64,000 bases of DNA from Hafnia alvei (GCF_964063325.1 NZ_OZ061315.1:620001-684000), one strand, 5' to 3'. Shown: positions 43,220-51,847, numbered from the stretch's first letter. A program made the numbers and translations. The notes: a model not told the origin generated them from the sequence alone.

Positions 43220-43684
43220 ATGGATTTTGTTTCACCGGAAAAGCCAGACAGTAAGGCGGGGATTATCACCAATACCCCGTTTTGGCCGGATGTCGATCTG
43301 GAGCATTACCGATTAGCCATGCGCACCGATGGTGTCGTGACGAATGAGCGCCTGAAAGAAGCCGCACTGTCTGCCATCTGTGAAACCAACGCCGAGCTGG
43401 CTTTATACAAAGAACGCCAGCAGTTATTGGGCTTTGCCAATCTGGTGGATGTACCTGCGGCGACCATTGGCGGATTTAGTGAACTTACATACTGGTATCG
43501 GCGCGCGGTGTATTGCCGCACCAAGGCCAATTTAACCGAGCGTTATCCCGATATTGACACCACTAAATCAGGCAGCAAACGCGCCGAAGACATGGTGTCT
43601 AGCATTGATGAGCTTTGGCGAGATGCCCAGTGGGCGGTCCAACGCCTGCAGGGTAAGGCCCACATAACGGTGGAGCTTATCTAA
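43220..43684 (+). CDS. L: Head completion protein gpL
   Basis: A 154-residue head-tail connector (P2 gpL 169). It closes the portal after DNA packaging and prepares the head for tail joining. The run FWPDVDLEHYRLAMRTDGVVTNERLKEAALSAICETNAEL is typical. Its stop TAA shares a base with the next ATG (TAATG). Confidence 0.93.
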   Translation: MDFVSPEKPDSKAGIITNTPFWPDVDLEHYRLAMRTDGVVTNERLKEAALSAICETNAELALYKERQQLLGFANLVDVPAATIGGFSELTYWYRRAVYCRTKANLTERYPDIDTTKSGSKRAEDMVSSIDELWRDAQWAVQRLQGKAHITVELI

Positions 43685-43887
43685 TGCGCGTGCGAGCCAT
43701 GCAATACGACACGGTGGATGCGGTGTGTTGGCGGTACTACGGGCGCACGCAGGGCATGACCGAAATTGTGCTGGCTGCAAATCCGCTACTTGCCGAGGTC
43801 GGGCCTTTTTTACCCCACGGGATGGAGATCGAACTGCCGGATGTGGTGTCCGTGCCGACGACGCAAACCGTGCAGCTATGGGACTAA
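43684..43887 (+). CDS. X: Tail protein gpX
   Basis: A 67-residue tail protein of the gpX family, which has a LysM-like or hub-linked fold (YDTVDAVCWRYYGRTQGMTEIVLAANPLLAEVGPFLPHGMEIELPDV). It is needed for tail assembly. Translation is coupled to gpL through a TAATG overlap. Confidence 0.93.
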   Translation: MRVRAMQYDTVDAVCWRYYGRTQGMTEIVLAANPLLAEVGPFLPHGMEIELPDVVSVPTTQTVQLWD

Positions 43888-43890
43888 CAG

Positions 43891-44106
43891 ATGGAAAAAA
43901 TCACCACGTTTATTTCCTATTGCCTCGCGGTGTTTTTGGCATGGCTCGGCGGGCTGAATGTGCAAGAGGTGGCTTTTCTGTCCGGTACGGTGTTGGGGGT
44001 TGGCACCTTCTTTGTCAATTGGTACTACCGGCGCAAAACCTTTCAGCTTTTCAAAGATAAGACCGACGCACTGAGTAAGGATATTTATGAACAGCTCAAC
44101 CGTTAA
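43891..44106 (+). CDS. Holin
   Basis: A 71-residue protein with two hydrophobic segments (ITTFISYCLAVFLAWLGG and VAFLSGTVLGVGTFFVNWYY) and a charged C-terminal tail, the form of class II phage holins related to the HP1/S21 type. It depolarises or perforates the inner membrane at lysis time and releases the SAR endolysin encoded next. It replaces gpY of P2 in this position and overlaps the endolysin gene by 20 bp. Confidence 0.9.
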   Translation: MEKITTFISYCLAVFLAWLGGLNVQEVAFLSGTVLGVGTFFVNWYYRRKTFQLFKDKTDALSKDIYEQLNR

Positions 44107-44599
44107 ACGCTGTGCGGTGGGAGTCATTCTGGCGCTGGTTGCTTTGGTATCTGGCTCCCAGCATTTGAAGGTGTCAGACGATGGTTTGCGACTGATTGCC
44201 GATTTTGAAGGGTGCCGCCTGACGCCTTACCAGTGCAGCGCAGGTGTCTGGACCAATGGCATTGGACACACGGCGGGCGTGACCTCAAAGAGTGCTATCA
44301 CCGAACGGCAGGCGGCGGAAAATCTGGTGGCCGACGTTGCCAAAACTGAACGGGCAATTGATCGCTGTATGGCGGTCAACATGCCCCAACCGGTCTATGA
44401 CGCAGTGGTGAGTTTTGGCTTTAACGTTGGCACCGCAGCCGCGTGTCGTTCAACGCTGGCGTATTTCATTAACGGACGAGATTGGCGGCGAGCCTGTGCG
44501 CAGTTACCGCGCTGGGTCTACGTTAACGGCGTTAAAAATAAAGGGCTAGAGAACCGCCGCGCGCGGGAGCAGGCGCACTGTATGAAAGGAGTCAGGTGA
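44087..44599 (+). CDS. SAR endolysin (T4-type lysozyme)
   Basis: A 170-residue muramidase, GH24 family. The N-terminal hydrophobic segment (CAVGVILALVALVSGS) is a signal-arrest-release anchor. The catalytic triad is E41, then C50 in the position often held by Asp, then T56 (E-8-C-5-T, in FEGCRLTPYQCSAGVWT), as in some R21-type SAR endolysins. Six further cysteines suggest disulfide control of activation. It differs from P2 gpK type and agrees with the pinholin-type neighbour. Confidence 0.92.
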   Translation: MNSSTVKRCAVGVILALVALVSGSQHLKVSDDGLRLIADFEGCRLTPYQCSAGVWTNGIGHTAGVTSKSAITERQAAENLVADVAKTERAIDRCMAVNMPQPVYDAVVSFGFNVGTAAACRSTLAYFINGRDWRRACAQLPRWVYVNGVKNKGLENRRAREQAHCMKGVR

Positions 44600-45024
44600 T
44601 GCGCGTACTGATGGTAATTGCGTCGGTATTGCTGGGCGCGTTGCTGTTCCAATCGTGGCGGCTGGATAGGGCGCACAATACGGTCAGCCAGCAGGGAAAA
44701 GATCTCAAACAGGCACTGCAAAGCGTAGCAGATAAAAACAATCAACTGATGGCCATCAACGTGATAGCGCAAGCAAATGATCGCTATCAGGTGAGGTTGC
44801 AGCAACAGGCCGAGGCGTTGAGCGCTGCAGTGAAAACCAAAGACAAGCGGATTAAGGAACTCATCAATGAAAATGTGGAGCTTAAAAGCTGGGCTGACAC
44901 TCCTTTGCCTGCTGACATTAGCCGGTTGCAACAGCGGCCCGCCATTGTCGGGGCCGCAGGTTATCACGCTTACGTGTCCGACAGTGACGCGCTGCCTGCT
45001 GCCCGCCAGAGCACCAAAGACTAA
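44599..45024 (+). CDS. lysB: i-spanin LysB (Rz-like)
   Basis: A 141-residue protein with an N-terminal membrane anchor (MRVLMVIASVLLGALLFQSW) and a long coiled coil (DRAHNTVSQQGKDLKQALQSVADKNNQL). It is the inner-membrane spanin that links to LysC to fuse inner and outer membranes at lysis. ATG 44599 is chosen, with AGGAG 7 bp upstream; a GTG at 44596 is also in frame. Confidence 0.88.
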   Translation: MRVLMVIASVLLGALLFQSWRLDRAHNTVSQQGKDLKQALQSVADKNNQLMAINVIAQANDRYQVRLQQQAEALSAAVKTKDKRIKELINENVELKSWADTPLPADISRLQQRPAIVGAAGYHAYVSDSDALPAARQSTKD

Positions 45025-45133
45025 CGGCGAACTCCGTGATGATGGCGATGCTGCAGAGGCTGCTTGGGCTGTCTGTGCCGCTAAGGTCGATATGATTGTG
45101 GACTGTCAGGAAAACCATCATGAAAAAGCCTGA
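44867..45133 (+). CDS. lysC: o-spanin LysC (Rz1-like), nested in lysB
   Basis: An 88-residue outer-membrane lipoprotein in a different frame from lysB; its first half lies inside lysB. The signal peptide MKMWSLKAGLTLLCLLTLAGC ends in a lipobox LAGC, and the mature chain is Pro-rich then helical. It pairs with LysB across the periplasm. Nested Rz/Rz1-type genes are usual in P2-like phages. Confidence 0.9.
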   Translation: MKMWSLKAGLTLLCLLTLAGCNSGPPLSGPQVITLTCPTVTRCLLPARAPKTNGELRDDGDAAEAAWAVCAAKVDMIVDCQENHHEKA

Positions 45134-45548
45134 GTCTTTACGGCAGGCGCTGAATAAGTCAGTGCCGTTTATTGCGAATAACCCAGAATGCTTGAGTATT
45201 TTTATTGATAGCGGCAGCGTCGTTTCAACGTTGGCTACATCGTTGTCGTTTGAATATCGCTATACGCTGAACGTGATTGTGATGAATTTTGCGGGTGACC
45301 AAAATCTGCTGATGGCCCCGATACTTGGATGGTTAACCCAACATCAGCCGGACATTTTGGCTAATCCAGAACGCCGTGAAGACGGTTTTACCTTTGAGGC
45401 TGATATTCTTAATAACACGACCAGTGATATCAGTATTGATCTCAAACTGACCGAGCGGGTGATCATCAAAGAGGAAAACGGCCAACTGGTTGTCGAGGCC
45501 GTTGGTGAACCAAACCCAGCAGATCCTGACGAGTGGGGCTGGCAATGA
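45120..45548 (+). CDS. R: Tail completion protein gpR
   Basis: A 142-residue tail completion protein (P2 gpR 155), needed for the head-proximal end of the tail. It begins MKKPESLRQALNKSVPFIANNPECLSIFIDSG, which is typical. Start ATG 45120 has AGGAAA upstream; a longer frame back to 45096 is not supported. It overlaps the end of lysC by 14 bp. Confidence 0.92.
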   Translation: MKKPESLRQALNKSVPFIANNPECLSIFIDSGSVVSTLATSLSFEYRYTLNVIVMNFAGDQNLLMAPILGWLTQHQPDILANPERREDGFTFEADILNNTTSDISIDLKLTERVIIKEENGQLVVEAVGEPNPADPDEWGWQ

Positions 45549-45997
45549 GTGATTTTATTCAGTTGGAAGACTGGATGATGGGGCTGCTGGAAAAATTCAC
45601 TCCCGCACAGCGCCGCAAGCTGACCCAACAATGGGCGCGAACGCTGCGCCAGTCTCAACAAAAGCGCATCCAGCAGCAGCTAAACCCTGACGGATCGCCC
45701 TATGAGGCTCGTAAGCCGCAAAAGCGTGACAAAAAAGGGCGAGTTAAGCGCAAGATGTTTCGCAAAATACGCACGGCGCGCTATTTGAAAACTAAAGCCA
45801 CACCCTATATGGCAGAGGTGAGTTTTAGCAATAGTCGCATTGAACGGATAGGTGCAACTCACCAGTACGGCCTGCGTGAAAAGCTAGGGAAACGCGGGCC
45901 GGTGGTGAAGTATCCGCAGAGGAGGTTGCTGGGGATAAATGTGGCTAGCAATAAAAATATTCAAAAAATATTTTTAGAATTTTTATTTGAGTTTTAG
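45545..45997 (+). CDS. S: Tail completion protein gpS
   Basis: A 150-residue tail completion protein, same length as P2 gpS. The basic middle part (KRDKKGRVKRKMFRKIRTARYLK) is typical of gpS/phage virion morphogenesis proteins. It starts in an ATGA overlap with gpR. It is the last gene of the O-to-S late operon and is followed by AT-rich DNA. Confidence 0.92.
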   Translation: MSDFIQLEDWMMGLLEKFTPAQRRKLTQQWARTLRQSQQKRIQQQLNPDGSPYEARKPQKRDKKGRVKRKMFRKIRTARYLKTKATPYMAEVSFSNSRIERIGATHQYGLREKLGKRGPVVKYPQRRLLGINVASNKNIQKIFLEFLFEF

Positions 45998-46132
45998 TTT
46001 TAGTTTTAGTTTATATTTCTAACTTAGTATCTATGTAATTAAATGGAATGTAAATCTTACTATATATTATTGATGTATACAGGAGTTTGCCCCATATGTA
46101 CTAGGGTATTAAAACTGGCTTACCAACCAATA

Positions 46133-46166
46133 CGACCTGCATGAAGCGTGTTGAGTGTGCAGGTCG
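46133..46166. repeat. Inverted repeat downstream of gene S
   Basis: A perfect 9-bp inverted repeat, CGACCTGCA / TGCAGGTCG, with a 16-base loop lies in the AT-rich gap (45998-46224) between S and the convergent moron. There is no T run, so termination is uncertain; it may be an mRNA end or a protein-binding site. Confidence 0.4.
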
Positions 46167-46224
46167 ATTATGAGGTATCGGTGGCTAAAATAACCAATAG
46201 TTATTCATATATAATTTTATAGTA

Positions 46225-46986
46225 TCAGTTGGCTAGCTCTAACTTCCCTAGTTTAATTATATTTTGGTAACTTTCATAACATTCTGAACTAGCAGCGTTA
46301 GCCGACTCTATTAAGTCGTGAGTAGTCTTGCTGTAATACCCACTTGCTCTTTCATGATGAGGAAGAATTGTTGATCTTGTTCCTTGAGTGTTAATTGAGT
46401 CAATGTTATTTATGATAATAAGATATAGCTTATGCAAGGCTGATATTAGTCTTTTTCTTTCATTTTCGAGAGATTTATCAATAAACATATAATTATTCCC
46501 TTCCCATTTTTTTAAAAATACCTCTAAGTTTTCTACCTCGGAGTAATTAAATGTTGTACCAAAGTTATGCTCTTTTAAAAAGCTAATGAATGCTGGCTTA
46601 GATGTTAGATCTTTTTTTAACTCAGAAAGTGTTTTTATATCACAGGCAATTTCATTTTTCTTTTTTTCTTGGTGAGTTCTATCTGTTGAGAATTTTTCAT
46701 ACGCACATATTAATCTATATATAATATTGTGAGTGACCGCAATTAGAATTAAGTAAAATCCAGTGCTTGTATCTGGGGCTGCATCATAAAAATCAGAAAT
46801 GGTAAATTTATCGCCATAATTAATGTTGAAGGTCTTAATTGCCCAAACTATGCAGGCGTATCCCCATGGCGTTGGTGCCGATATTATAGATATGCCACTA
46901 AGGGTTATAAACCATGTTAGTTTATTGGTGAAGTTGGGGAAAAGTACTCTCTTTAATATTTGTTTTACTTCTTCATTGGTCAGCAT
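46225..46986 (-). CDS. AT-rich membrane-anchored moron of unknown function
   Basis: A 253-residue protein on the strand opposite to the late genes. Two hydrophobic segments lie at about residues 22-50 (LTWFITLSGISIISAPTPWGYACIVWA) and 74-92 (GFYLILIAVTHNIIYRLI), followed by a long charged helical cytoplasmic region (EKKKNEIACDIKTLSELKKDL... ENERKRLISALHKLYLIIINNID). I cannot name a family. It is clearly AT-rich next to S and V. Its start lies only 24 bp from the Ogr box of the V operon. The form suits a prophage exclusion or abortive-infection factor, but that is inference. Confidence 0.6.
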   Translation of the reverse strand: MLTNEEVKQILKRVLFPNFTNKLTWFITLSGISIISAPTPWGYACIVWAIKTFNINYGDKFTISDFYDAAPDTSTGFYLILIAVTHNIIYRLICAYEKFSTDRTHQEKKKNEIACDIKTLSELKKDLTSKPAFISFLKEHNFGTTFNYSEVENLEVFLKKWEGNNYMFIDKSLENERKRLISALHKLYLIIINNIDSINTQGTRSTILPHHERASGYYSKTTHDLIESANAASSECYESYQNIIKLGKLELAN

Positions 46987-47009
46987 TTTTAACCTTAGAG
47001 ATATTTATT

Positions 47010-47033
47010 CATTGTGTGAAGGATTATACATTG
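47010..47033 (+). promoter_or_regulatory. Ogr-type late promoter dyad before gene V
   Basis: CATTGT-N12-ACATTG lies 44 bp before the V start. It keeps the TTGT-N12-ACA core of the late activator site, with one base changed in the right half (ACAT in place of ACAA). Confidence 0.55.
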
Positions 47034-47076
47034 AGTATGAGTAACTTTATATTCTGAGTCTATAGATAATGTCTAT

Positions 47077-47670
47077 ATGACTACAGAACTCACCGAACTC
47101 CTACGCCTACTACGCAACATGATCCGCACCGGCTGCATTATTGATGTCGATGCAGATAAATGGCTGTGCCGTGTGGCTACCGGAGAAAACCAAACTAGCT
47201 GGATACCGTGGCTTACGATGCGTGCGGGAGCTGCGCGCACATGGTGGAAACCATCGATAGGGGAGCAGGTGCTATTGCTTGCCATTGGGGGCGAACTAAC
47301 CACGGCCTTTGCGCTGCCTGCTATCTATTCCGACGAAAACCCGCCGCCGTCCCAATCTGAAAATGCGTTGGTGGTGACGTTCCCTGATGGTGCTCATTTC
47401 GAATATGACCCTGAAAGCAGCAAATTATTGATAAAGGGTATCAAGCAACTGGTGCTAGCTGCATCGGTGGAAGTCTTTTTTGACACGCCAAAAGTACGCT
47501 GTGCCACCTTGCTGGAAACTCCGCAAATGTCTGTCACTAAAGGCGGGACCATGAGCGGGAATATTACTCACAGCGGCGGCAAACTTTCATCTAACGGTGT
47601 TGTAGTCGATGCGCATAAACACGACGGCGTGAAGTCGGGCGGGGATACATCTGGGGGACCAGTGAAATGA
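47077..47670 (+). CDS. V: Baseplate spike protein gpV
   Basis: A 197-residue baseplate spike (P2 gpV 211). It forms the trimeric tip that pierces the outer membrane. It has an N-terminal OB-like domain (VDADKWLCRVATGENQTSWIPWLTMRAGAARTWWKPSIGEQVLLLAIGGE), then a beta-helix. The C-terminal HKHDGVKSGGDTSGGPVK supplies the histidines that hold iron at the tip. It ends in a 4-base overlap with W. Confidence 0.95.
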   Translation: MTTELTELLRLLRNMIRTGCIIDVDADKWLCRVATGENQTSWIPWLTMRAGAARTWWKPSIGEQVLLLAIGGELTTAFALPAIYSDENPPPSQSENALVVTFPDGAHFEYDPESSKLLIKGIKQLVLAASVEVFFDTPKVRCATLLETPQMSVTKGGTMSGNITHSGGKLSSNGVVVDAHKHDGVKSGGDTSGGPVK

Positions 47671-48014
47671 AATATCTGGGTATGAATCAGCTAACCGGTA
47701 AACGTATTACTGAGCTGGAGCATATACGGCAATCCATGCGGGATATTTTGGTGACCCCCGTGGGTTCTCGTCTTGCGCGTCGTGAATATGGATCGTTATT
47801 GCCGGAGCTTATCGACTGGCCGCAAAACGACGCGGTCAAGCTGCAGGTAATGGCCGCGAGCTATACCGCCATTAGCCGCTGGGAGCCGCGCATTCAGCTG
47901 CAACGTATCCAAATTAATACGGAAATGAATGGCGTAATGACCGTTGAATTGTCGGGTGCGCGAACCGATGGCAGTCCCGCCAGTCTGTCTATTTCACTGG
48001 GAGAAAATACCTGA
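47667..48014 (+). CDS. W: Baseplate wedge protein gpW
   Basis: A 115-residue gp25-like baseplate protein (P2 gpW 115). It contains ILVTPVGSRLARREYGSLLPELID, the family core with the conserved R-x-x-x-R-x-Y-G-S. It overlaps V by 4 bases and J by 1 base (TGATG). Confidence 0.95.
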   Translation: MKYLGMNQLTGKRITELEHIRQSMRDILVTPVGSRLARREYGSLLPELIDWPQNDAVKLQVMAASYTAISRWEPRIQLQRIQINTEMNGVMTVELSGARTDGSPASLSISLGENT

Positions 48015-48922
48015 TGGCGTCCGTTGATTTGTCGCAGCTGCCTGCCCCTAATGTGGTTGAGGCGCTGGATTTTGAAACCTTACTGACTGAGCGTAAAAAC
48101 TATCTGGTGTCATTGTACCCACCTGATGAGCAGGACGCTGTGCGGCGCACATTGCAGCTGGAATCCGAGCCTATCATTAAGCTGCTGCAGGAAAATGCCT
48201 ATCGTGAATTACTGCTGCGTCAACGTGTTAATGAGGCTGCACAGGCGGTTATGGTGTCGTATGCGCTTGGCGGTGACTTGGATCAGCTTGCCGCCAACAA
48301 CGATGTGACTCGCTTGGTGGTGACTCCTGCTGACACGGACACTATTCCGCCAGTGGATGCGGTGATGGAATCCGATACCGATTTACGCGCCCGCATTCCT
48401 GCTGCCTTTGAAGGGCTATCCGTTGCGGGGCCAGCGGCGTCTTATCAGTATCACGCCTTGAGTGCTGACGGGCGGGTGGCCGATGTGAGCGCCATTAGTC
48501 CCGAACCCGCGCAGGTGGTGGTCACCGTGTTGGCGCGAGCGGGGGACGGTCAGGCAGATGCCGAATTATTGGCTGTGGTCAAAAATGCCTTGAATGATGA
48601 GAACGTGCGCCCCGTGGCGGATCGCTTGACCGTTCAGTCTGCACAGATTGTTTCCTACTCCGTCAGCGCGGTGTTGTATGTCTATCAGGGCCCTGAGTCT
48701 GAACCTATTCTTGCCGCGGCCAAAGCCAGCCTGAAAAACTACATCAGTACCCAGCGGCGGCTGGGACGTGACATCCGCATCTCAGCCTTGCACGCCGCGC
48801 TACATGTTGAGGGTGTACAGCGCGTTGAACTTACTGAGCCCAAGAAGGATGTGATCCTAGATAAGACACAGGCGGCATATTGTAACGATTGGAGTGTGAC
48901 GATTGGGGGATCTGATGAATGA
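48014..48922 (+). CDS. J: Baseplate wedge protein gpJ
   Basis: A 302-residue baseplate assembly protein (P2 gpJ 302). It has the block TLLTERKNYLVSLYPPDEQDAVRRTLQLESEPIIKLLQENAYRELLLRQRVNEAA, then the Mu gp47-like middle domain (YQYHALSADGRVADVSAISPEPAQVVVTVLAR). It forms the wedge with gpI. It overlaps I by 4 bases. Confidence 0.95.
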   Translation: MASVDLSQLPAPNVVEALDFETLLTERKNYLVSLYPPDEQDAVRRTLQLESEPIIKLLQENAYRELLLRQRVNEAAQAVMVSYALGGDLDQLAANNDVTRLVVTPADTDTIPPVDAVMESDTDLRARIPAAFEGLSVAGPAASYQYHALSADGRVADVSAISPEPAQVVVTVLARAGDGQADAELLAVVKNALNDENVRPVADRLTVQSAQIVSYSVSAVLYVYQGPESEPILAAAKASLKNYISTQRRLGRDIRISALHAALHVEGVQRVELTEPKKDVILDKTQAAYCNDWSVTIGGSDE

Positions 48923-49461
48923 ACCTAGTACTTAGTCTGCTGCCGTCGGGAGCTTCAACGCTAGAACGTCGGTTGGCGCAGACCTGCAAAGGGATTAGTG
49001 ATCTGCAGGTGCCACTGCGTGACTTGTGGAACCCCAGAACCTGCCCCATTGAATTTTTACCTTATCTCGCATGGTCCCGATCGGTTGACCGTTGGGATGA
49101 GCACTGGCCGGAGGAGACCAAACGGCAAGTGGTGGCCGATGCGTTTTATATCCATAGCCGAAAAGGCACCATCAGCGCCATTCGACGCGTGGTTGAACCT
49201 TTGGGCTATCTGATTAACGTCAGCGAGTGGTGGGAAAACAATGATCCTGCAGGCACATTCCGGCTGGATATCGGGGTGTTGGAAAGTGGCATTGACGAGG
49301 CGATGTATCAGGAAATGGAACGCCTGATTGCCGACGCTAAGCCGGTCAGTCGTCACCTGATAGGGTTGACGATTATTCAAGACGTGGCGGGCTATGCCTA
49401 TACCGGTGCCGCCGTATACGACGGCGACATTATCACCGTTTATCCTGACGAAGAGAGCTAA
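48919..49461 (+). CDS. I: Tail protein gpI
   Basis: A 180-residue baseplate protein (P2 gpI 176). LLPSGASTLERRLAQTCKGISDLQVPLRDLWNPRTCPIEFLPYLAWSRSVDRWDEHWPEETKRQ is the family block. It connects the tail fibre gpH to the baseplate. It is followed by H after 4 bp. Confidence 0.95.
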   Translation: MNLVLSLLPSGASTLERRLAQTCKGISDLQVPLRDLWNPRTCPIEFLPYLAWSRSVDRWDEHWPEETKRQVVADAFYIHSRKGTISAIRRVVEPLGYLINVSEWWENNDPAGTFRLDIGVLESGIDEAMYQEMERLIADAKPVSRHLIGLTIIQDVAGYAYTGAAVYDGDIITVYPDEES

Positions 49462-49465
49462 CCCG

Positions 49466-51277
49466 ATGGGACAAAAATATAAAGCGGTACTGACCAAAAT
49501 CGGCGCGGCCAAGATTGCCGCCGCCACCGCTGGCGGGACAAAAATCAATCTCACCCACATGGCCGTGGGGGATGGCGGTGGTTCATTGCCCGCGCCTGAT
49601 CCAGCACAAACCAAGCTGATTGCAGAAAAGCACCGCGCCGCGCTCAATAAAGTGATCGTCGACCCGAAGCATAAAAACTATCTGGTGGCCGAGCTGGTTA
49701 TTCCGCCTGAGATTGGCGGCTTTTGGATGCGTGAGCTCGGTCTCTATGATGAGGTCGGTGCGTTGATTGCGGTCAGTAACATGGCCGAGAGTTACAAGCC
49801 TCTGTTATCCGAGGGCTCAGGCCGTGCGCAGACCCTGCGCATGGTGGTGATTGTTAGCGATATGGACACGGTGAATTTGCTGATCGACAGCTCGACCGTG
49901 CTCGCGACTCAGGAATATGTTGACGATAAATTGCTGGAGCATGAACAATCGCGCCGCCATCCTGCCGCCACGCTCAAAGAGAAAGGTTTTACCCAGCTTA
50001 GCAACGCAACCAATAGCGACAGTGAGGCATTGGCCGCCACGCCGAAAGCCGTCAAAGCGGCTTATGACTTGGCAAACGGCAAATACACCGCGCAGGATGC
50101 GACCACGAACCAAAAGGGGATTGTCCAACTCAATAGTGCCACCAATAGCACTAGCGAGACATTAGCCGCTACGCCGAAAGCGGTTAAAGCCGCTTACGAC
50201 AAAGCGGCCGAGGCTGACAAAAAAGCCAAAACCGCCGACGAAAATGCGGGCAAGGCCAACGACAACGCCAATACGCGCCTAGAAAAAAACAAGAATCTGT
50301 CTGACCTAAACGATAAACCGCAGGCGCGTAAGAATTTAGAACTCGGCACCGCTGCAACTTCCAACGTTCAAAAATCGGCTACAGATGGCACTGCCAATGC
50401 ATTGATGGCGAATGGGGCTTGGGGGATTGGTACTAGTGGTCTCGTCATGAAAGATAGTGACATCCTATCGCCGACAAGCATTGGAAATGCGTTTTTCGTT
50501 CAAGGTGGTGGCGCTGATAATCATTTTGGCAGCTACGGCGCTGGTGTTCACATTTCTTATGGCACGGGAGGCGGTAATACCCTGCGGCTTACTGCGAATT
50601 TATTTGTCGATGCCTCTGGCAATCTGTCTGTTGAATGGTTGGAGGTTAACCGAAATGACGGGGCGGTTAAGGCGAAAAGGCTACAAAAACTTTATGGGCC
50701 ATTGAATAAGCCCACTGCTACGGATATTTCAGCATTTCCAGTTCGTGGGATGATAGCTTCTGGGGTGAATCTAAATACCCTTACTGGAACAAAGGAGGGT
50801 TTTTATTATCAGCCTGTGAGCGCGTCTGCTACGGCAGCACTTAATTATCCAACTCAGGCGGCTGGTAGTTTGTGTGTCATTAAAAACGGCGCAAACGGTA
50901 ATGATGGATGTATACAAGAATATCGTCCTTATAACAGCACTGTTATTTTCCGTCGAACTTACGATTTAGCCTCAAACAGATGGTCTGGCTGGGATTATAG
51001 TTACAGTAAAAATAATCCACCTCCAGTCCCCGATTTAAGCCCCTATATAACGACATCAGCGGCTGATAATCGGTATATCAATAATTTACAGATGGGTGCT
51101 GAAGAATATAAAGATATTCCTTACCCAGGGCAGGCCAGTATTCCTTTAGGCGCGTGTATTACCGCCATCGTGGGAACCACTAAACCCACAGGCGGTGGCG
51201 TTGGCTTCTATATTTCTCGGGTTTATTTCCGTCGCATTCAAAAATATATCGGTGGGGCTTGGAAAAACATTGCGTAA
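49466..51277 (+). CDS. H: Tail fibre protein gpH
   Basis: A 603-residue receptor-binding tail fibre. The N-terminal ~150 residues (MGQKYKAVLTKIGAAKIAAATAGGTKINLTHMAVGDGGG) attach to the baseplate as in P2 gpH. Two tandem collar repeats follow (ATNSDSEALAATPKAVKAAYD and ATNSTSETLAATPKAVKAAYD), then an Ala/Lys-rich coiled coil, and a variable C-terminal receptor domain with lower GC content. The C-terminal half probably came by exchange. I start at ATG 49466, which fits the family; the open frame extends upstream inside I. Confidence 0.93.
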   Translation: MGQKYKAVLTKIGAAKIAAATAGGTKINLTHMAVGDGGGSLPAPDPAQTKLIAEKHRAALNKVIVDPKHKNYLVAELVIPPEIGGFWMRELGLYDEVGALIAVSNMAESYKPLLSEGSGRAQTLRMVVIVSDMDTVNLLIDSSTVLATQEYVDDKLLEHEQSRRHPAATLKEKGFTQLSNATNSDSEALAATPKAVKAAYDLANGKYTAQDATTNQKGIVQLNSATNSTSETLAATPKAVKAAYDKAAEADKKAKTADENAGKANDNANTRLEKNKNLSDLNDKPQARKNLELGTAATSNVQKSATDGTANALMANGAWGIGTSGLVMKDSDILSPTSIGNAFFVQGGGADNHFGSYGAGVHISYGTGGGNTLRLTANLFVDASGNLSVEWLEVNRNDGAVKAKRLQKLYGPLNKPTATDISAFPVRGMIASGVNLNTLTGTKEGFYYQPVSASATAALNYPTQAAGSLCVIKNGANGNDGCIQEYRPYNSTVIFRRTYDLASNRWSGWDYSYSKNNPPPVPDLSPYITTSAADNRYINNLQMGAEEYKDIPYPGQASIPLGACITAIVGTTKPTGGGVGFYISRVYFRRIQKYIGGAWKNIA

Positions 51278-51291
51278 GGGGGAAAGACAGC

Positions 51292-51813
51292 ATGATTTAT
51301 AAAAATTTCACACTGTGCGAAACAGAACGCGCGGAGGATGGCGCACTACATCTCCAGTCTGAGGACGGTCAAGATTGGTATGATGTGCGTGAAAAATTAA
51401 GTGCGGAAAAGCTAAAAATTGCCTATCAAGCGGATGGGGTTATCCGTCAGCAAAGCTACAACGCGGTCGAGTTATTCCCTGAAAATCTTTCTATTGCGGA
51501 AGTGAGCAAAAAAGCGATTCCAAAAGATTTTCCCGATCGGCTCGACGGTAATTGGATTTTTGACGGTAAGAAGATAGCGCCTCGCGTGGTGCCTGAATCT
51601 GAATTGCTCGCTCAGGCCGAAGAAACCCGCGCGCAGCTTATGGCCGAAGCCAATCAAAAAATCACGCCGTTACAGGATGCGGTTGATTTAGGAATGGCAA
51701 CAGAAGCGGAAGAAGCCAGTCTGACGGCATGGCGTACATATCGAGTGTTACTGAGTCGGGTCGATACGTCAGCGGCACCTATTGTGGCTTGGCCGGAACT
51801 CCCCGCAGTGTGA
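51292..51813 (+). CDS. Tail fibre assembly protein (Tfa/gpG-like)
   Basis: A 173-residue chaperone that helps trimerise the gpH fibre. The C-terminal part (VPESELLAQAEETRAQLMAEANQKITPLQDAVDLGMATEAEEASLTAWRTYRVLLSRVD) is the conserved Tfa domain. ATG 51292 has GGGGGAAAGAC upstream. It pairs with the variable C-terminus of gpH. No Z/fun gene follows, unlike P2. Confidence 0.93.
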   Translation: MIYKNFTLCETERAEDGALHLQSEDGQDWYDVREKLSAEKLKIAYQADGVIRQQSYNAVELFPENLSIAEVSKKAIPKDFPDRLDGNWIFDGKKIAPRVVPESELLAQAEETRAQLMAEANQKITPLQDAVDLGMATEAEEASLTAWRTYRVLLSRVDTSAAPIVAWPELPAV

Positions 51814-51823
51814 TCCCTTTGGG

Positions 51824-51847
51824 TATTGTGCCAACGTTGTCACAATG
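51824..51847 (+). promoter_or_regulatory. Ogr-type late promoter dyad before FI
   Basis: TATTGT-N12-ACAATG lies about 70 bp before the FI start. It contains the perfect TTGT-N12-ACAA core seen also before O and matches the P2 Ogr-binding pattern, so it should drive FI-FII-E-T-U-D-ogr. Confidence 0.72.
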
